A stretch of DNA of 64,000 bases, from assembly GCF_003236295.1 (NCBI RefSeq), contig NZ_POTW01000003.1, positions 1 through 64,000 of the forward strand, in the 5' to 3' direction. Within the stretch, counting starts at the first letter, position 1; every line of letters starts with the position of its first letter. The notes beneath the pieces were generated by a model. That model was not told the DNA's origin and searched no databases. It was given only the letters and a program-made list of their open reading frames with translations. The position numbers and the translations under genes were made by a program. Origin of the DNA: Jiangella anatolica (GTDB lineage: Bacteria > Actinomycetota > Actinomycetes > Jiangellales > Jiangellaceae). Below are positions 23,777 through 32,847 of this stretch, in pieces.

Positions 23777-26299
23777 CTAGAGCCGGCCGGCCTCGGTGAT
23801 CGCGACGACGGGGTAGCCGGCGGCGTTGGACTCGGCCAGGCCGACGTCGGCGGTGAAGCCCCAGTCGCGATCGCCGGCCGGGTCGTCGAGGATCTGCCGG
23901 ACGACCCAGCGGTCCGGGTGCTCGGTGACGATGAGCAGCTTCGCGCTGCGGGCGTCCGGCCCGATCCCGATGTCGGCGTGCTCGTCGAAGTACGGCTCCA
24001 GCGCGTCGGCCCAGTCGTCGGCGGACCAGCCGTCGGCGGAGTCGAGCCCGGCCAGCCCGTCCCAGTCCCGCCGGGCGGCCAGCTCGACCCGCCGGAACAG
24101 CGCGTTGCGGACGCTGACCAGGAACGCGCGCCGGTTCTCCGTGATCGGCCGGGGCGCGTTCTCGACCGGTGCCTCGCCGTGCGCCTCGGCGGCCGCCGCG
24201 GGGTTGCGCAGCGCCTCCCACTCGTCGAGCAGGCTGGAGTCGACCTGGCGGACCAGCTCGCCCAGCCACTCGACGAGGTCGGCGACCTCCTCGGTGCGCG
24301 CCTCCTCCGGCACCGTCTGGCGCATCGCCCGGTAGGCGTCGGCGAGGTAGCGCAGCACCAGCCCCTCGGATCGGGCCAGGCCGTAGAACGCGACGTACTC
24401 GCCGAAGCTCATCGCCCGTTCGTAGAGGTCGCGGGCGACGGACTTGGGCGAGAGCTCGTAGTCGCCGACCCACGGGTGGCTCTGCCGGTAGATGCTGAAC
24501 GCGGCGTCGAGCAGCTCCTCCAACGGCTTCGGGTGGGTGACGTCCTCCAGCAGCTCCATGCGCTCGTCGTACTCGATGCCCTCGGCCTTCATCGCCGCGA
24601 CGGCCTCGCCGCGCGCCTTGAACTGCTGGGCCGACAGCACCTGGCGCGGGTCGTCCAGCGTCGCCTCGACGACGGAGAGCAGGTCCAGCGCGTGCGTCGG
24701 CGACTCCTGGTCGAGCAGGTCGAAGGCGGCCAGCGCGAACGGCGACAGCGGCTGGTTGAGCGCGAAGTCCGGCTGCAGGTCGACCGTCAGCCGCACCGTC
24801 CGGCCCTCGGCGTCGGGCGGGTCGAGCCGTTCGACGACCTGCGCGGCGAGCAGCGCCCGGTAGATCGCGACGGCGTCGTGGACGTGCTTGCGGGTGCGCG
24901 ACGGCGGCTCATGGTTGTCGGTGAGCAGCGTGCGGGCGTGCGCGAACGCGTCGCCGGGCCGGCTGATCAGGCCCAGCACCATCGCGTTGCTGATCTCGAA
25001 GCTCGACGTCAGCGGCTCCGGCTCGGCCGCGATCAGCCGCTCCATGCTGGCCTGGCCCCACGAGACGAACCCTTCCGGCGCCTTCTTCCGGACGACGCGC
25101 TTCAGCTTCCTGGGGTCGTCGCCCGCCTTCGCGACCAGCCGCTGGTTCTCGATCTCGTGCTCCGGCGCCTGGACGATGACCTCGCCGAGCGTGTCGTACC
25201 CGGCCCGGCCGGCGCGTCCGGCGATCTGGTGGAACTCGCGGGCGCTCAGCTGCCGCATGCGGACCCCGTCGTACTTGGTGAGGCCGGAGAAGACGACGGT
25301 GCGGATCGGCACGTTGATGCCGACGCCGAGCGTGTCCGTCCCGCAGACCACCTTGAGCAGGCCGGCCTGGGTCAGCCGCTCGACCAGCCGGCGGTACTTC
25401 GGCAGCATGCCGGCGTGGTGGACGCCGATCCCGGCCCGGACCAGCCGCGACAGCACCTTGCCGAAGCCCGAGCTGAACCGGAACCCGCCGATCTCCGCGG
25501 CGATCCGGTCGCGCTGCTCGCGGCTGGCGACGTTCACGCTGACCAGCGCCTGCGCCCGCTCGACCGCGGCGGCCTGGGTGAAGTGGACGACGTAGACCGG
25601 CGCGCGGTGCGTGGCCAGCAGCTCGGCCAGCAGGTCGTGCATCGGCTCGCGCGAGTACTGGTAGGTCAGCGGCACCGGACGCTGCGCCGACGTGACCACG
25701 GCGACCTCGCGCCCCGTCCGCCGGCGCAGGTCCTTCTCGAAGAACGCGACGTCGCCGAGGGTGGCCGACATCAGCAGGAACTGCGCCTTGGTCAGCTCCA
25801 GCAGCGGCACCTGCCAGGCCCAGCCGCGCTGCGGGTCGGAGTAGAAGTGGAACTCGTCCATCACGACCTGGCCGATGTCGGCGTCGTCGCCGCTGCGCAG
25901 CGCGATGTTGGCGAGGATCTCGGCGGTGCAGCAGATGATCGGCGCCGACGGGTTCACGCTGGAGTCGCCGGTCATCATGCCGACGTTGGCCGGGCCGAAG
26001 ATCTCGATCAGCGCGAAGAACTTCTCCGACACCAGCGCCTTCAGCGGTGCGGTGTAGAACGTCCGGCGGCCGTCGGCCAGCGCGGCGAAGTGCGCCGCGA
26101 CCGCCACCAGGCTCTTGCCCGACCCCGTGGGCGTGCTGAGGATGACGTGCGAGCCGGAGACCAGCTCGATCAACGCGTCCTGTTGCGCGGGGTAGAGGTC
26201 GAAGCCGCGCTCGGCGGCCCACTCGGTGAACGCGTCGTAGAGGGAGTCCGGATCGTGCTCAGCGTTCTGCAGGTACGTGGTCAGATCCGGCACGGTCAC
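23777..26299 (-). CDS. Ski2-like DEAD/DEAH-box helicase with DUF3516 C-terminus
   Basis: This 840-residue superfamily 2 RNA/DNA helicase has motif I STPTGSGKSLVAV, Ia TAPLKALVSEKF, II VVMDEFHFY, III LMSATLG, V GTDTLGVGINVP and VI QIAGRAGRAGYD in residues 50-390. The long C-terminal half matches the actinobacterial DUF3516 extension (HPWVGDYELSPKSVARDLYERAMSF). It probably acts in RNA turnover or repair, but no experiment is known to me. A GTG start (26299) lies inside the upstream membrane protein gene, overlapping it by 41 bp. Confidence 0.88.
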   Translation of the reverse strand: MTVPDLTTYLQNAEHDPDSLYDAFTEWAAERGFDLYPAQQDALIELVSGSHVILSTPTGSGKSLVAVAAHFAALADGRRTFYTAPLKALVSEKFFALIEIFGPANVGMMTGDSSVNPSAPIICCTAEILANIALRSGDDADIGQVVMDEFHFYSDPQRGWAWQVPLLELTKAQFLLMSATLGDVAFFEKDLRRRTGREVAVVTSAQRPVPLTYQYSREPMHDLLAELLATHRAPVYVVHFTQAAAVERAQALVSVNVASREQRDRIAAEIGGFRFSSGFGKVLSRLVRAGIGVHHAGMLPKYRRLVERLTQAGLLKVVCGTDTLGVGINVPIRTVVFSGLTKYDGVRMRQLSAREFHQIAGRAGRAGYDTLGEVIVQAPEHEIENQRLVAKAGDDPRKLKRVVRKKAPEGFVSWGQASMERLIAAEPEPLTSSFEISNAMVLGLISRPGDAFAHARTLLTDNHEPPSRTRKHVHDAVAIYRALLAAQVVERLDPPDAEGRTVRLTVDLQPDFALNQPLSPFALAAFDLLDQESPTHALDLLSVVEATLDDPRQVLSAQQFKARGEAVAAMKAEGIEYDERMELLEDVTHPKPLEELLDAAFSIYRQSHPWVGDYELSPKSVARDLYERAMSFGEYVAFYGLARSEGLVLRYLADAYRAMRQTVPEEARTEEVADLVEWLGELVRQVDSSLLDEWEALRNPAAAAEAHGEAPVENAPRPITENRRAFLVSVRNALFRRVELAARRDWDGLAGLDSADGWSADDWADALEPYFDEHADIGIGPDARSAKLLIVTEHPDRWVVRQILDDPAGDRDWGFTADVGLAESNAAGYPVVAITEAGRL

Positions 26300-26948
26300 C
26301 GAGCCTACGGTCGCCGCGGGCGAACAGCCAGCCGACGCCGAGCAGCAGGACGGTGATCCCGGCGGAGTTCAGCACCGTGCGGCCGTACCCGATGTCGTTC
26401 ACGTCGATGAACGGGTAGGGGTACCAGTCGACGACCTCGCCGCGGATCAGCGTGTAGACGAGCCAGGCGATCGGCCAGACCAGGGTCAGCCCGATGGTGC
26501 GCCGGTCGATCCGCGGCCACGGCCCGAACAGCAGCCAGCCGATGACGGCCATGATCGGCGAGATGTAGTGGAAGCCGATGTTGGCCGCCTGCGCCGCCCC
26601 TTCGAGATCGACCAGTGGCGCCAGCAGCGTCGCGTACACGACGCCCGTGACGCCGATGCCGATCAGCCCGGTGAGTCGCAGCACCCGGAAGAACCGGCCG
26701 TCGGTGTGCGGGGCGACGGCGAGCCAGAGACAACCGGCGATCACCAGCAGGTTGCTCTGCACCGTGAAGTAGCTGAAGAAGTTGGCCACCCGCAGCGCCG
26801 TCGACGGCGGCTCGTCGCCGTCCTCGACCAGCACGTTGCCGCCGTCGAGCACCAGCCCGAACTGGACCACCAGCGCGGCGAGCGGGATCAGCGCGGTGAC
26901 GAGGTGCCACCAGCGGGCCGCCGCCGGATCAGTGCGCCACGATCGCAT
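26259..26948 (-). CDS. Pr6Pr-type six-helix membrane protein
   Basis: This 229-residue protein has six predicted membrane helices and the Pr6Pr-family features SYFTVQSNLLVIAGCLWLAV, NIGFHYISPIMAVIGWLLFGPW, RGEVVDWYPYPFIDV. Relatives resemble FAR-17a/AIG1-like proteins; the function is unknown. The 3' end overlaps the start of the helicase gene by 41 bases, so the pair is probably cotranscribed. It is divergent from the lipoate ligase gene. Confidence 0.78.
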   Translation of the reverse strand: MRSWRTDPAAARWWHLVTALIPLAALVVQFGLVLDGGNVLVEDGDEPPSTALRVANFFSYFTVQSNLLVIAGCLWLAVAPHTDGRFFRVLRLTGLIGIGVTGVVYATLLAPLVDLEGAAQAANIGFHYISPIMAVIGWLLFGPWPRIDRRTIGLTLVWPIAWLVYTLIRGEVVDWYPYPFIDVNDIGYGRTVLNSAGITVLLLGVGWLFARGDRRLGDRAGSDHVPAER

Positions 26949-26999
26949 GGTCGGAGCGTAGCGGGGAACAGGCCTGTGGCCGGGGAGGTTGTCAGCATC

Positions 27000-28046
27000 A
27001 TGCATGGAGAGTTCAAGGTGCCGGGCGGCAAGCTGGTCGTCGTCGACCTCGACGTGGCCGACGGCGTGATCGTCCGGGCCCGGGTGAGCGGCGACTTCTT
27101 CCTCGAGCCCGACGACGCGCTGGAGCGCATCGACGCGTCGCTCGCCGGGGCGCCGGTGACGCTGTCCGCGGCCGAGCTGGCCGCCCGGGTGTCGGCGGTG
27201 CTCGACGGCGTCGTCATGCTCGGGTTCTCCGCCGACGCCGTCGCGATCGCCGTCCGCCGCGCGCTCACCGGCGCCACCGCCTGGACCGACCACGACTGGC
27301 ACTTCCTGCACGAGGGCCCGCAGTCGCCGCGGCTGCAGATGGCGCTGGACCAGGTGCTCGCCGAGCAGGTCGGCGCGGGGGAGCGGCCGCCGACGCTGCG
27401 GGTGTGGGAGTGGGCGTCGAACGCGGTGATCATCGGCAGCTTCCAGTCGCTGCGCAACGAGGTCGACATGGACGGCGCCCGTCGTCACGACGTGAACGTC
27501 GTGCGGCGCATCAGCGGGGGCGGCGCGATGTTCGTCGAGCCCGGCAACACGATCACGTACTCGCTGTACGTGCCCGAGTCGCTGGTGTCCGGCCTCTCCT
27601 TCGTCGACTCTTACGCCTTCCTCGACGAATGGGTGGTGGCGGCGCTGCGGGACCTCGGCATCGAGGCGACCTACCAGCCGATCAACGACATCACCTCGCC
27701 GGCCGGCAAGATCGCCGGCGCCGCCCAGAAGCGGCTGGCCGGCGGCGTCGTCCTCCACCACGTCACGATGGCCTACGACATCGACGCGGCGAAGATGCTG
27801 GAAGTGCTGCGGATCGGCCGCGAGAAGCTGTCGGACAAGGGCACGAAGAGCGCGAACAAGCGAGTCGATCCGCTGCGGTCGCAGACCGGGCTGGCCCGGA
27901 CCGACGTCATCGCCCGCATGGTGGGGACGTTCCGGTCCCGCTACGGCCTGACCGACGACACGCTGGACGAGAAGACGCTGCGGCTGGCCGAGGAGCTGGT
28001 CGAGTCGAAGTTCGGCACCGAGGAATGGCTGACCCGGGTGCCGTGA
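27000..28046 (+). CDS. lplA: Lipoate-protein ligase with N-terminal accessory domain
   Basis: This 348-residue protein has an N-terminal accessory domain (MHGEFKVPGGKLVVVDLDV, ISGDFFLEP-like) followed by the LplA catalytic core. The core has the lipoyl site RRISGGGAMFVEPGN and the ATP/lipoyl lysine in SPAGKIAGAAQKR. In E. coli LplA the accessory domain is C-terminal, so the order is swapped here. It would attach free lipoate to 2-oxoacid dehydrogenases and GcvH. The ATG at 27000 starts the accessory domain; GGGAGG lies about 12 bases upstream. Confidence 0.85.
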   Translation: MHGEFKVPGGKLVVVDLDVADGVIVRARVSGDFFLEPDDALERIDASLAGAPVTLSAAELAARVSAVLDGVVMLGFSADAVAIAVRRALTGATAWTDHDWHFLHEGPQSPRLQMALDQVLAEQVGAGERPPTLRVWEWASNAVIIGSFQSLRNEVDMDGARRHDVNVVRRISGGGAMFVEPGNTITYSLYVPESLVSGLSFVDSYAFLDEWVVAALRDLGIEATYQPINDITSPAGKIAGAAQKRLAGGVVLHHVTMAYDIDAAKMLEVLRIGREKLSDKGTKSANKRVDPLRSQTGLARTDVIARMVGTFRSRYGLTDDTLDEKTLRLAEELVESKFGTEEWLTRVP

Positions 28047-28090
28047 CGCGCGGCCGGAACAACGCCGGCCCGGCCTGGGTTGAGGAGGTC

Positions 28091-28450
28091 ATGAGTACCA
28101 CCACGCTGACCGGCCAGACCTTCGCGCAGACCGTGGAGGACAACGACATCGTGCTGGTCGATTTCTGGGCCGCCTGGTGCGGCCCGTGTCGCATGTTCGC
28201 GCCCGTCTACGAGCAGGCGTCGGAGCAGCACCCCGAGATCGTCTTCGGCAAGGTCGACACCGAGGCCGAGCGCGACCTGGCCGGGTGGGCGCAGATCACC
28301 TCCATACCGACGCTGATGGCCTTCAAGAAGGGCCACCTGGTGTTCGCCCAGCCCGGCGCGCTGCCCGCGGCCGCGCAGCAGGTCATCGACGCCGTCGTCG
28401 ACCTGGACGTCGATGCCGCCGTGGCCGCCGCGGAGAACGAAACCTCCTGA
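28091..28450 (+). CDS. trxA: Thioredoxin
   Basis: This 119-residue thioredoxin has the redox site FWAAWCGPCRMF, the cis-Pro segment ITSIPTLMAFKKGHLV and an FGKVDTEAE strand. There is no signal peptide, so it is cytoplasmic. GAGGAGG stands directly before the ATG. It lies 44 bp behind lplA and may be cotranscribed with it. Confidence 0.9.
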   Translation: MSTTTLTGQTFAQTVEDNDIVLVDFWAAWCGPCRMFAPVYEQASEQHPEIVFGKVDTEAERDLAGWAQITSIPTLMAFKKGHLVFAQPGALPAAAQQVIDAVVDLDVDAAVAAAENETS

Positions 28451-28460
28451 CGCGCCGTCG

Positions 28461-29300
28461 TCAGGCGGTGGCCGCGAGCAGCCGCCGGCGGAGCGCGGCG
28501 CCGCGCTCGGCGAAGGCACGCTGCCGCTCGACGTACTCGCGCTTGCCCTCCGTCGTCTCGATGCGGACCGGCTGGTAGCCGAGGCCGCTGAGGTCGTAGG
28601 GCGAGGCGCGCATGTCCAGCTCCCGGATCTCGGCGGCCAGCTCGAACGCGTCGACGACCAGCTCGGACGGCAGCAGCGGCGTCAGCTTGTAGGCCCACTT
28701 GTAGAGGTCCATGCCCGCGTGGAGGCAGCCCGGCTGCTCCAGCGACGGCTGCAGCTCACGGGTCGGCGTCAGCGCGTTGCGCGGCCTGGCGTCGTCGGTG
28801 AAGAAGCGGAACGCGTCGAAGTGGGAGCACCTGATCTGGTGCGCCTCGACCACCTCGTCGGTCCCCGCATGGCCGAGCCGCAGCGGGTATGCCTCGTGCC
28901 GGACGTCGCCGGGCGACGTGCGGTAGACCATGGCCCACTCGTGCAGTCCGAAGCAGCCTGTGTGCGCGGGCCGCGACGCCGTGGCGGCGAGGAGCCCCCG
29001 CACCCAGTCGACGGTCGCCGCCCGCCGCTCCACAACGGCGCGCCCGACTCTGACCCCGTCGGCCCCGGACTCGTACCCCGACCACGACGCGTGCGGCGGC
29101 GAGCCGGCCAGGGCGACCCCGACGCCGGGGTGCCAGCGGCGCAGCTGGGCCGGCTTGAAGCTGTAGTACGTGAAGAGGAAGTCGTGGACGGGGTGCGCCC
29201 GGCCGGCCCGGCGGCGCGACAGGTGATCGCCCACCAGCGCGTTGACGCGCGCCTCGTGGGCGAGCGACCGCGCCCGCCACTCCGGCTCCGCCAGGATCAC
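28461..29300 (-). CDS. Actinobacterial protein often annotated 3-methyladenine DNA glycosylase
   Basis: This 279-residue soluble protein has conserved stretches [44 protein letters not shown] and [11 protein letters not shown]. Databases commonly label this family as 3-methyladenine DNA glycosylase, but I see no known glycosylase motif, so the label should be treated with care. A GTG start ([12 protein letters not shown]) is used. It is divergent from the FAHD gene, with only 40 bases between starts. Confidence 0.7.
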   Translation of the reverse strand: MILAEPEWRARSLAHEARVNALVGDHLSRRRAGRAHPVHDFLFTYYSFKPAQLRRWHPGVGVALAGSPPHASWSGYESGADGVRVGRAVVERRAATVDWVRGLLAATASRPAHTGCFGLHEWAMVYRTSPGDVRHEAYPLRLGHAGTDEVVEAHQIRCSHFDAFRFFTDDARPRNALTPTRELQPSLEQPGCLHAGMDLYKWAYKLTPLLPSELVVDAFELAAEIRELDMRASPYDLSGLGYQPVRIETTEGKREYVERQRAFAERGAALRRRLLAATA

Positions 29301-29340
29301 GGTCTCCAGGGTAGGCGGCGAGCGAGATACCCTCGGCGAC

Positions 29341-30123
29341 GTGCGTATCGCGAGGTTCACGACGGGGGACGACCCACGCTTCGGAGCGGTGGGACAGGAC
29401 GACAGCGGAACGACCGTCATCGCGGTCCTCGAGGGCGACCCGCTCTACCGGGCGCCGCAGCTGACCGGCGAGAAGCTGGCGCTGGAGGACGTCCGGCTGC
29501 TGGCGCCGGTCATCCCGCGCAGCAAGGTCATCGGCGTCGGGCGCAACTACGCCGACCACGCCGCCGAGCTGGACAACCCGCTGCCGGAGGAGCCACTGCT
29601 CTTCCTCAAGCCCAACACGTCGGTCATCGGGCCGGACGAGCCGATCGTGCTGCCGCCGCAGTCGAGCAACGTGCACCACGAGGCCGAGCTCGCCGTCGTC
29701 ATCGGGCGGATCGCCAAGTCGGTGCCGCGCGACCGTGTCGCCGAGGTGATCTTCGGCTACACCTGCGCCAACGACGTCACCGCGCGCGACCTGCAGAAGA
29801 CCGACAACCAGTGGGCCCGGGCCAAGGGCTTCGACACGTTCTGCCCGCTCGGCCCGTGGATCGAGACCGACCTCGACCCGTCCGACCTCGCGGTGCGCTG
29901 CCGGGTCGGCGGCGACGAGCGGCAGAGCGGCCGCACGTCGCAGCTGATCTTCGACGTGGCGACGCTGATCGAGTACATCAGCGCCGCGTTCACGCTGCTC
30001 CCCGGCGACGTCATCCTCACCGGCACGCCGGCCGGTGTCGGCCCGATCGTCGCCGGCGACCATGTCGCCGTCACCGTCGAGGGGATCGGCGTGCTCGCCA
30101 ACCCCGTCGTCGCCGCGGAGTGA
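29341..30123 (+). CDS. Fumarylacetoacetate hydrolase (FAHD)-family enzyme
   Basis: This 260-residue protein has the FAHD core [30 protein letters not shown], and the metal-binding Glu pair [11 protein letters not shown] and Asp in [13 protein letters not shown], with a C-terminal [13 protein letters not shown]. Members hydrolyse or decarboxylate 2-oxo acids such as acylpyruvates. The gene before gltX is conserved in actinobacteria. The GTG at 29341 sits 7 bases after a TACCCT -10-like box (29328-29333), so the transcript may be leaderless. Confidence 0.88.
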   Translation: MRIARFTTGDDPRFGAVGQDDSGTTVIAVLEGDPLYRAPQLTGEKLALEDVRLLAPVIPRSKVIGVGRNYADHAAELDNPLPEEPLLFLKPNTSVIGPDEPIVLPPQSSNVHHEAELAVVIGRIAKSVPRDRVAEVIFGYTCANDVTARDLQKTDNQWARAKGFDTFCPLGPWIETDLDPSDLAVRCRVGGDERQSGRTSQLIFDVATLIEYISAAFTLLPGDVILTGTPAGVGPIVAGDHVAVTVEGIGVLANPVVAAE

Positions 30124-30174
30124 CGGTAGCCTGCCGTGCATCGTGTCCATCCCTGAAACCAAAGGTGATCTGCT

Positions 30175-31704
30175 GTGACTGACGGCTCCGGCTCGTCGGA
30201 CGCGTTCGTCCTCGGCGACCTCGCGCCCGGCGCCGTCCGCGTGCGCTACTCCCCGTCGCCGACGGGCAACCCGCACGTCGGGGTGATCCGCACCGCGCTC
30301 TACAACTCCGCGTTCGCGCGCCACTACGGCGGCACGTTCGTGTTCCGCATCGAGGACACCGACGCCGCGCGCGACAGCGAGGAGTCGTACGAGGCGATGC
30401 TGGAGGCGCTGCGCTGGCTCGGGCTGCACTGGGACGAGGGCCCGGACATCGGCGGCCCGCACGCGCCGTACCGGCAGTCGCTGCGGCACGACATCTACGC
30501 GGCCGCCGCGGAGCGGCTGCGCGAGACCGGGCACGCGTACCACTGCTACTGCACGCCGGAGGAGCTGGACGAGCGGCGCGAGGCGGCCCGGGCGGCCGGC
30601 AAGCCCAGCGGCTACGACGGCAAGTGCCGGTCGCTCTCCGCCGAGCAGGTCGCCGCCTATGAGGCGGAGGGCCGTCGGCCGGTCCTCCGGCTGCGCATGC
30701 CCGACCAGGACGTCACGTTCGTCGACCTCATCCGCGGCGAGATCACCGTCGACCGGTTCAACCTGTTCGACTACGTCATCGTCCGGGCCAACGGCCAGCC
30801 GCTGTACCCGCTGGTCAACCCCGTCGACGACGCGCTGATGGGGATCACGCACGTGCTGCGCGGCGAGGACCTGCTGTCGTCGACGCCGCGGCAGCTGGTG
30901 CTGCACCAGGCACTGCGCGAGATCGGGTTCGCGTCCGGGCCGCTGCCGCGGTTCGGACACCTGCCGCTCGTCACGGGCGAGGGCAACCGCAAGCTGTCCA
31001 AGCGCGACCCCGAGTCCTCGCTGCAGCTCTACCGCGACCGCGGCTTCCTGCCCGAGGGCCTGCTCAACTACCTGGCGCTGCTCGGCTGGTCCATCGGCGA
31101 CGACGTCGAGGTCTTCTCCATGGATGAGATGGCCGCCGCCTTCGACGTCACCCGCGTCAACTCCGCGTCGGCCCGGTTCGACCTCAAGAAGGCCGAGGCC
31201 ATCAACGGCGTCTGGCTGCGCCGCCTCACGGCGGACGATCTGGCCGCCCGGATGGTGCCGTACCTGCAGGCCGCCGGCGTCCTCCCGACGCCCGTCGCGG
31301 AGGCCGACCTGGAGCTGCTGCGCGCGGCGACCCCGCTCGTCCAGGAGCGGATGACCGTCCTCGACGAGTCCGTCGGCATGCTCGGCTTCCTGTTCGCCCC
31401 CGGGGCCGTCGCCTTCGACGAGGACGCCGTCGCCAAAGTGCTGACGCCGGATGCGCGGCCGGTGCTGGAGGCCGCCCGGTCCCGGCTGGCGGCGGACGAG
31501 AAGTGGACGACGGAGACGATCGAGGCGGGTCTGCGTGCGGCGCTGGTCGAGGAGCTGGGCCTGAAGCCCAAGCACGCCTTCGGCCCCGTCCGCGTCGCCG
31601 TCACCGGACGCCGGGTGTCGCCGCCGCTGTTCGAGTCGCTGGAGCTGCTCGGCCGGGAGCGGACGCTGGCCCGGCTGGACGCGGCGCTGCTGCGGATCGG
31701 CTGA
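30175..31704 (+). CDS. gltX: Glutamyl-tRNA synthetase
   Basis: This 509-residue class I synthetase charges tRNA-Glu. The HIGH-type signature is [19 protein letters not shown], and the KMSKS-type loop is [12 protein letters not shown] near residue 278. [16 protein letters not shown] and the acceptor-binding [24 protein letters not shown] are also present, and the C-terminal anticodon domain is complete. It uses a GTG start with AAAGGTGATC upstream. tRNA-Gln and tRNA-Glu genes follow directly. Confidence 0.96.
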   Translation: MTDGSGSSDAFVLGDLAPGAVRVRYSPSPTGNPHVGVIRTALYNSAFARHYGGTFVFRIEDTDAARDSEESYEAMLEALRWLGLHWDEGPDIGGPHAPYRQSLRHDIYAAAAERLRETGHAYHCYCTPEELDERREAARAAGKPSGYDGKCRSLSAEQVAAYEAEGRRPVLRLRMPDQDVTFVDLIRGEITVDRFNLFDYVIVRANGQPLYPLVNPVDDALMGITHVLRGEDLLSSTPRQLVLHQALREIGFASGPLPRFGHLPLVTGEGNRKLSKRDPESSLQLYRDRGFLPEGLLNYLALLGWSIGDDVEVFSMDEMAAAFDVTRVNSASARFDLKKAEAINGVWLRRLTADDLAARMVPYLQAAGVLPTPVAEADLELLRAATPLVQERMTVLDESVGMLGFLFAPGAVAFDEDAVAKVLTPDARPVLEAARSRLAADEKWTTETIEAGLRAALVEELGLKPKHAFGPVRVAVTGRRVSPPLFESLELLGRERTLARLDAALLRIG

Positions 31705-31705
31705 C

Positions 31706-31739
31706 CGCACCCGGCGCGGTGGGGGCCGTGCCGGGTGCG
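31706..31739 (+). terminator. Hairpin after gltX
   Basis: A 10-bp stem (CGCACCCGGC with GCCGGGTGCG) and a 14-base loop begin two bases after the gltX stop. No T-run follows. It separates gltX from the tRNA promoter. Confidence 0.65.
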
Positions 31740-31770
31740 TGCGCCGGGCGGCGCGCGGCGTCCTGCCGGT

Positions 31771-31800
31771 TTGGAGCGGACCCCTCCGGACCGCTATCCT
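31771..31800 (+). promoter_or_regulatory. Promoter of tRNA-Gln
   Basis: TTGGAG (31771-31776), an 18-base spacer and TATCCT (31795-31800) lie 36 bases before the tRNA. The same -35 TTGGAG recurs before tRNA-Glu. Confidence 0.65.
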
Positions 31801-31835
31801 GACCAGGCGGTCGAGCGGTAATCCGCCCGATCCAG

Positions 31836-31907
31836 TGGGGTATGGTGTAATTGGCAGCACGACTGATTCTGGTTCAGTTAGTCTAGGTTCGAGTCCTGGT
31901 ACCCCAG
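31836..31907 (+). tRNA. tRNA-Gln (CTG)
   Basis: A complete cloverleaf: acceptor TGGGGTA/TACCCCA, D-arm, anticodon loop with CTG in GATTCTGGTTC, and T-arm with GGTTCGAGTCC. The 3' CCA is not encoded. It lies between gltX and tRNA-Glu. Confidence 0.95.
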
Positions 31908-31942
31908 CGCCCGGCACGGCCCGGCGACGATCTCCAGCCAGT

Positions 31943-31971
31943 TTGGAGTCGGAGCGAGGCTCGGGTACAGT
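31943..31971 (+). promoter_or_regulatory. Promoter of tRNA-Glu
   Basis: TTGGAG (31943-31948), a 17-base spacer and TACAGT (31966-31971) lie 26 bases before the tRNA. It shares its -35 hexamer with the tRNA-Gln promoter, consistent with the housekeeping sigma factor. Confidence 0.65.
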
Positions 31972-31996
31972 TTCACCTCGCGACCTCGGTTGCAAC

Positions 31997-32072
31997 GGCC
32001 CCGTTGTGTAGCGGCCTAGCACGCCGCCCTCTCAAGGCGGTAGCGCGGGTTCGAATCCCGTCGGGGCTACCA
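31997..32072 (+). tRNA. tRNA-Glu (CTC), integration target
   Basis: A complete tRNA: acceptor GGCCCCG/CGGGGCT, anticodon stem CCGCC/GGCGG with loop CTCTCAA (anticodon CTC), T-arm with GGTTCGAATCC, and an encoded CCA. Its 3' part from 32034 recurs with its terminator at 44375, marking it as the likely attachment site of the island that follows. Confidence 0.95.
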
Positions 32073-32111
32073 TGAACGGCCCCTCACCTGCGAGAACGTA
32101 GGTGAGGGGCC
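32034..32111 (+). repeat. attL-like direct repeat, left copy
   Basis: The 3' half of tRNA-Glu from AAGGCGGTAGCGC, through GGTTCGAATCCCG, to the terminator hairpin is repeated 12,341 bp downstream. Weaker similarity continues for about 85 bp beyond, in the sequences starting CGGCCGTCG on both sides. Confidence 0.8.
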
Positions 32112-32115
32112 GTTT
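32077..32115 (+). terminator. Terminator of tRNA-Glu
   Basis: A 13-bp stem (CGGCCCCTCACCT with AGGTGAGGGGCCG) and a 10-base loop begin five bases after the tRNA and are followed by TTT. The hairpin is also present in the right copy at 44418-44451, with a slightly shorter stem and TTTT after it. Confidence 0.85.
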
Positions 32116-32266
32116 GCATTGGCCCGGCCGTCGGCCGCTCCAGGCGACTCTCTACGGGTGTTCTCGCCAGGTACGCGCTCAAGTTTTCGAGGCCTGCCGT
32201 GGCCCGGAGCGGCATAGATCCGGGCAGGGCCGCGACGGCGTGTGGCGCACCCTGGGCGGCCGGCCG

Positions 32267-32809
32267 TCGCTCAACCCCTCGATGAAGATCCGCGACATCC
32301 TGACCGAGCCGCTCCTCGCCCAAGGCGTGCGCAAGGAGGAAGCCCAGCAGCGAATACGCGATCTCCTCGACCGGGTGGCGATGCCCTCAGACGCGCTCGA
32401 CCGCTACTCCCGCGAGTTCAGCGGCGGGCAGCGACAGCGCATCGCGACTGCCCGGGCGCTGGCGCTGGACCCCATGCTGATCATCTGCGACGAGCCCGTG
32501 TCCGCACTCGACCTCTCCACCCAGATGCGCGTCCTCGACCTGTTCATCGAACCACAGGAACGCACCGGCGTCGTCTACGTCTTCATCTCCCACGACCTGT
32601 CCGTGGTGCGCCACGTCAGCCACCGCGTGGCCGTCATGTACCGCGGCGAGATCGTCGAAACCGGACCGGCCATCCAGGTCACCGACCACCCACAACACCC
32701 GTACACCAAACGCCTCTGGGCGGCCAACCTCGTCGCCGACCCGACAGAACAAGCCAAACGCCGAACCGTTCGGCAATCGCTACCCACCATGGACCTCACC
32801 AACGCCTGA
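32267..32809 (+). pseudogene. Truncated oligopeptide ABC-transporter ATPase
   Basis: The frame encodes the C-terminal two thirds of a Dpp/Opp-type ATPase: PSLNPSMKIRDILTEPLL, signature EFSGGQRQRIATARAL, Walker B LIICDEPVSALDLS, H-loop VFISHDLSVVRH and the oligopeptide-binding C-terminus HPQHPYTKRLW. The N-terminal part with Walker A is absent, and no start or ribosome binding site precedes the homology. It cannot bind ATP normally. It looks like the remains of a gene cut by island insertion or rearrangement. Confidence 0.8.
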
Positions 32810-32847
32810 AAGCGTCCATTCCTTGAGCTCTCTCGCCTTTGGCGGGG

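Noticed and set aside
23612-26356. Long plus-strand frame of 914 codons opposite the helicase
   Set aside because: It is a shadow of the helicase gene. The minus-strand product has all helicase motifs, while this one is an Arg/Asp/Val-rich mirror translation.
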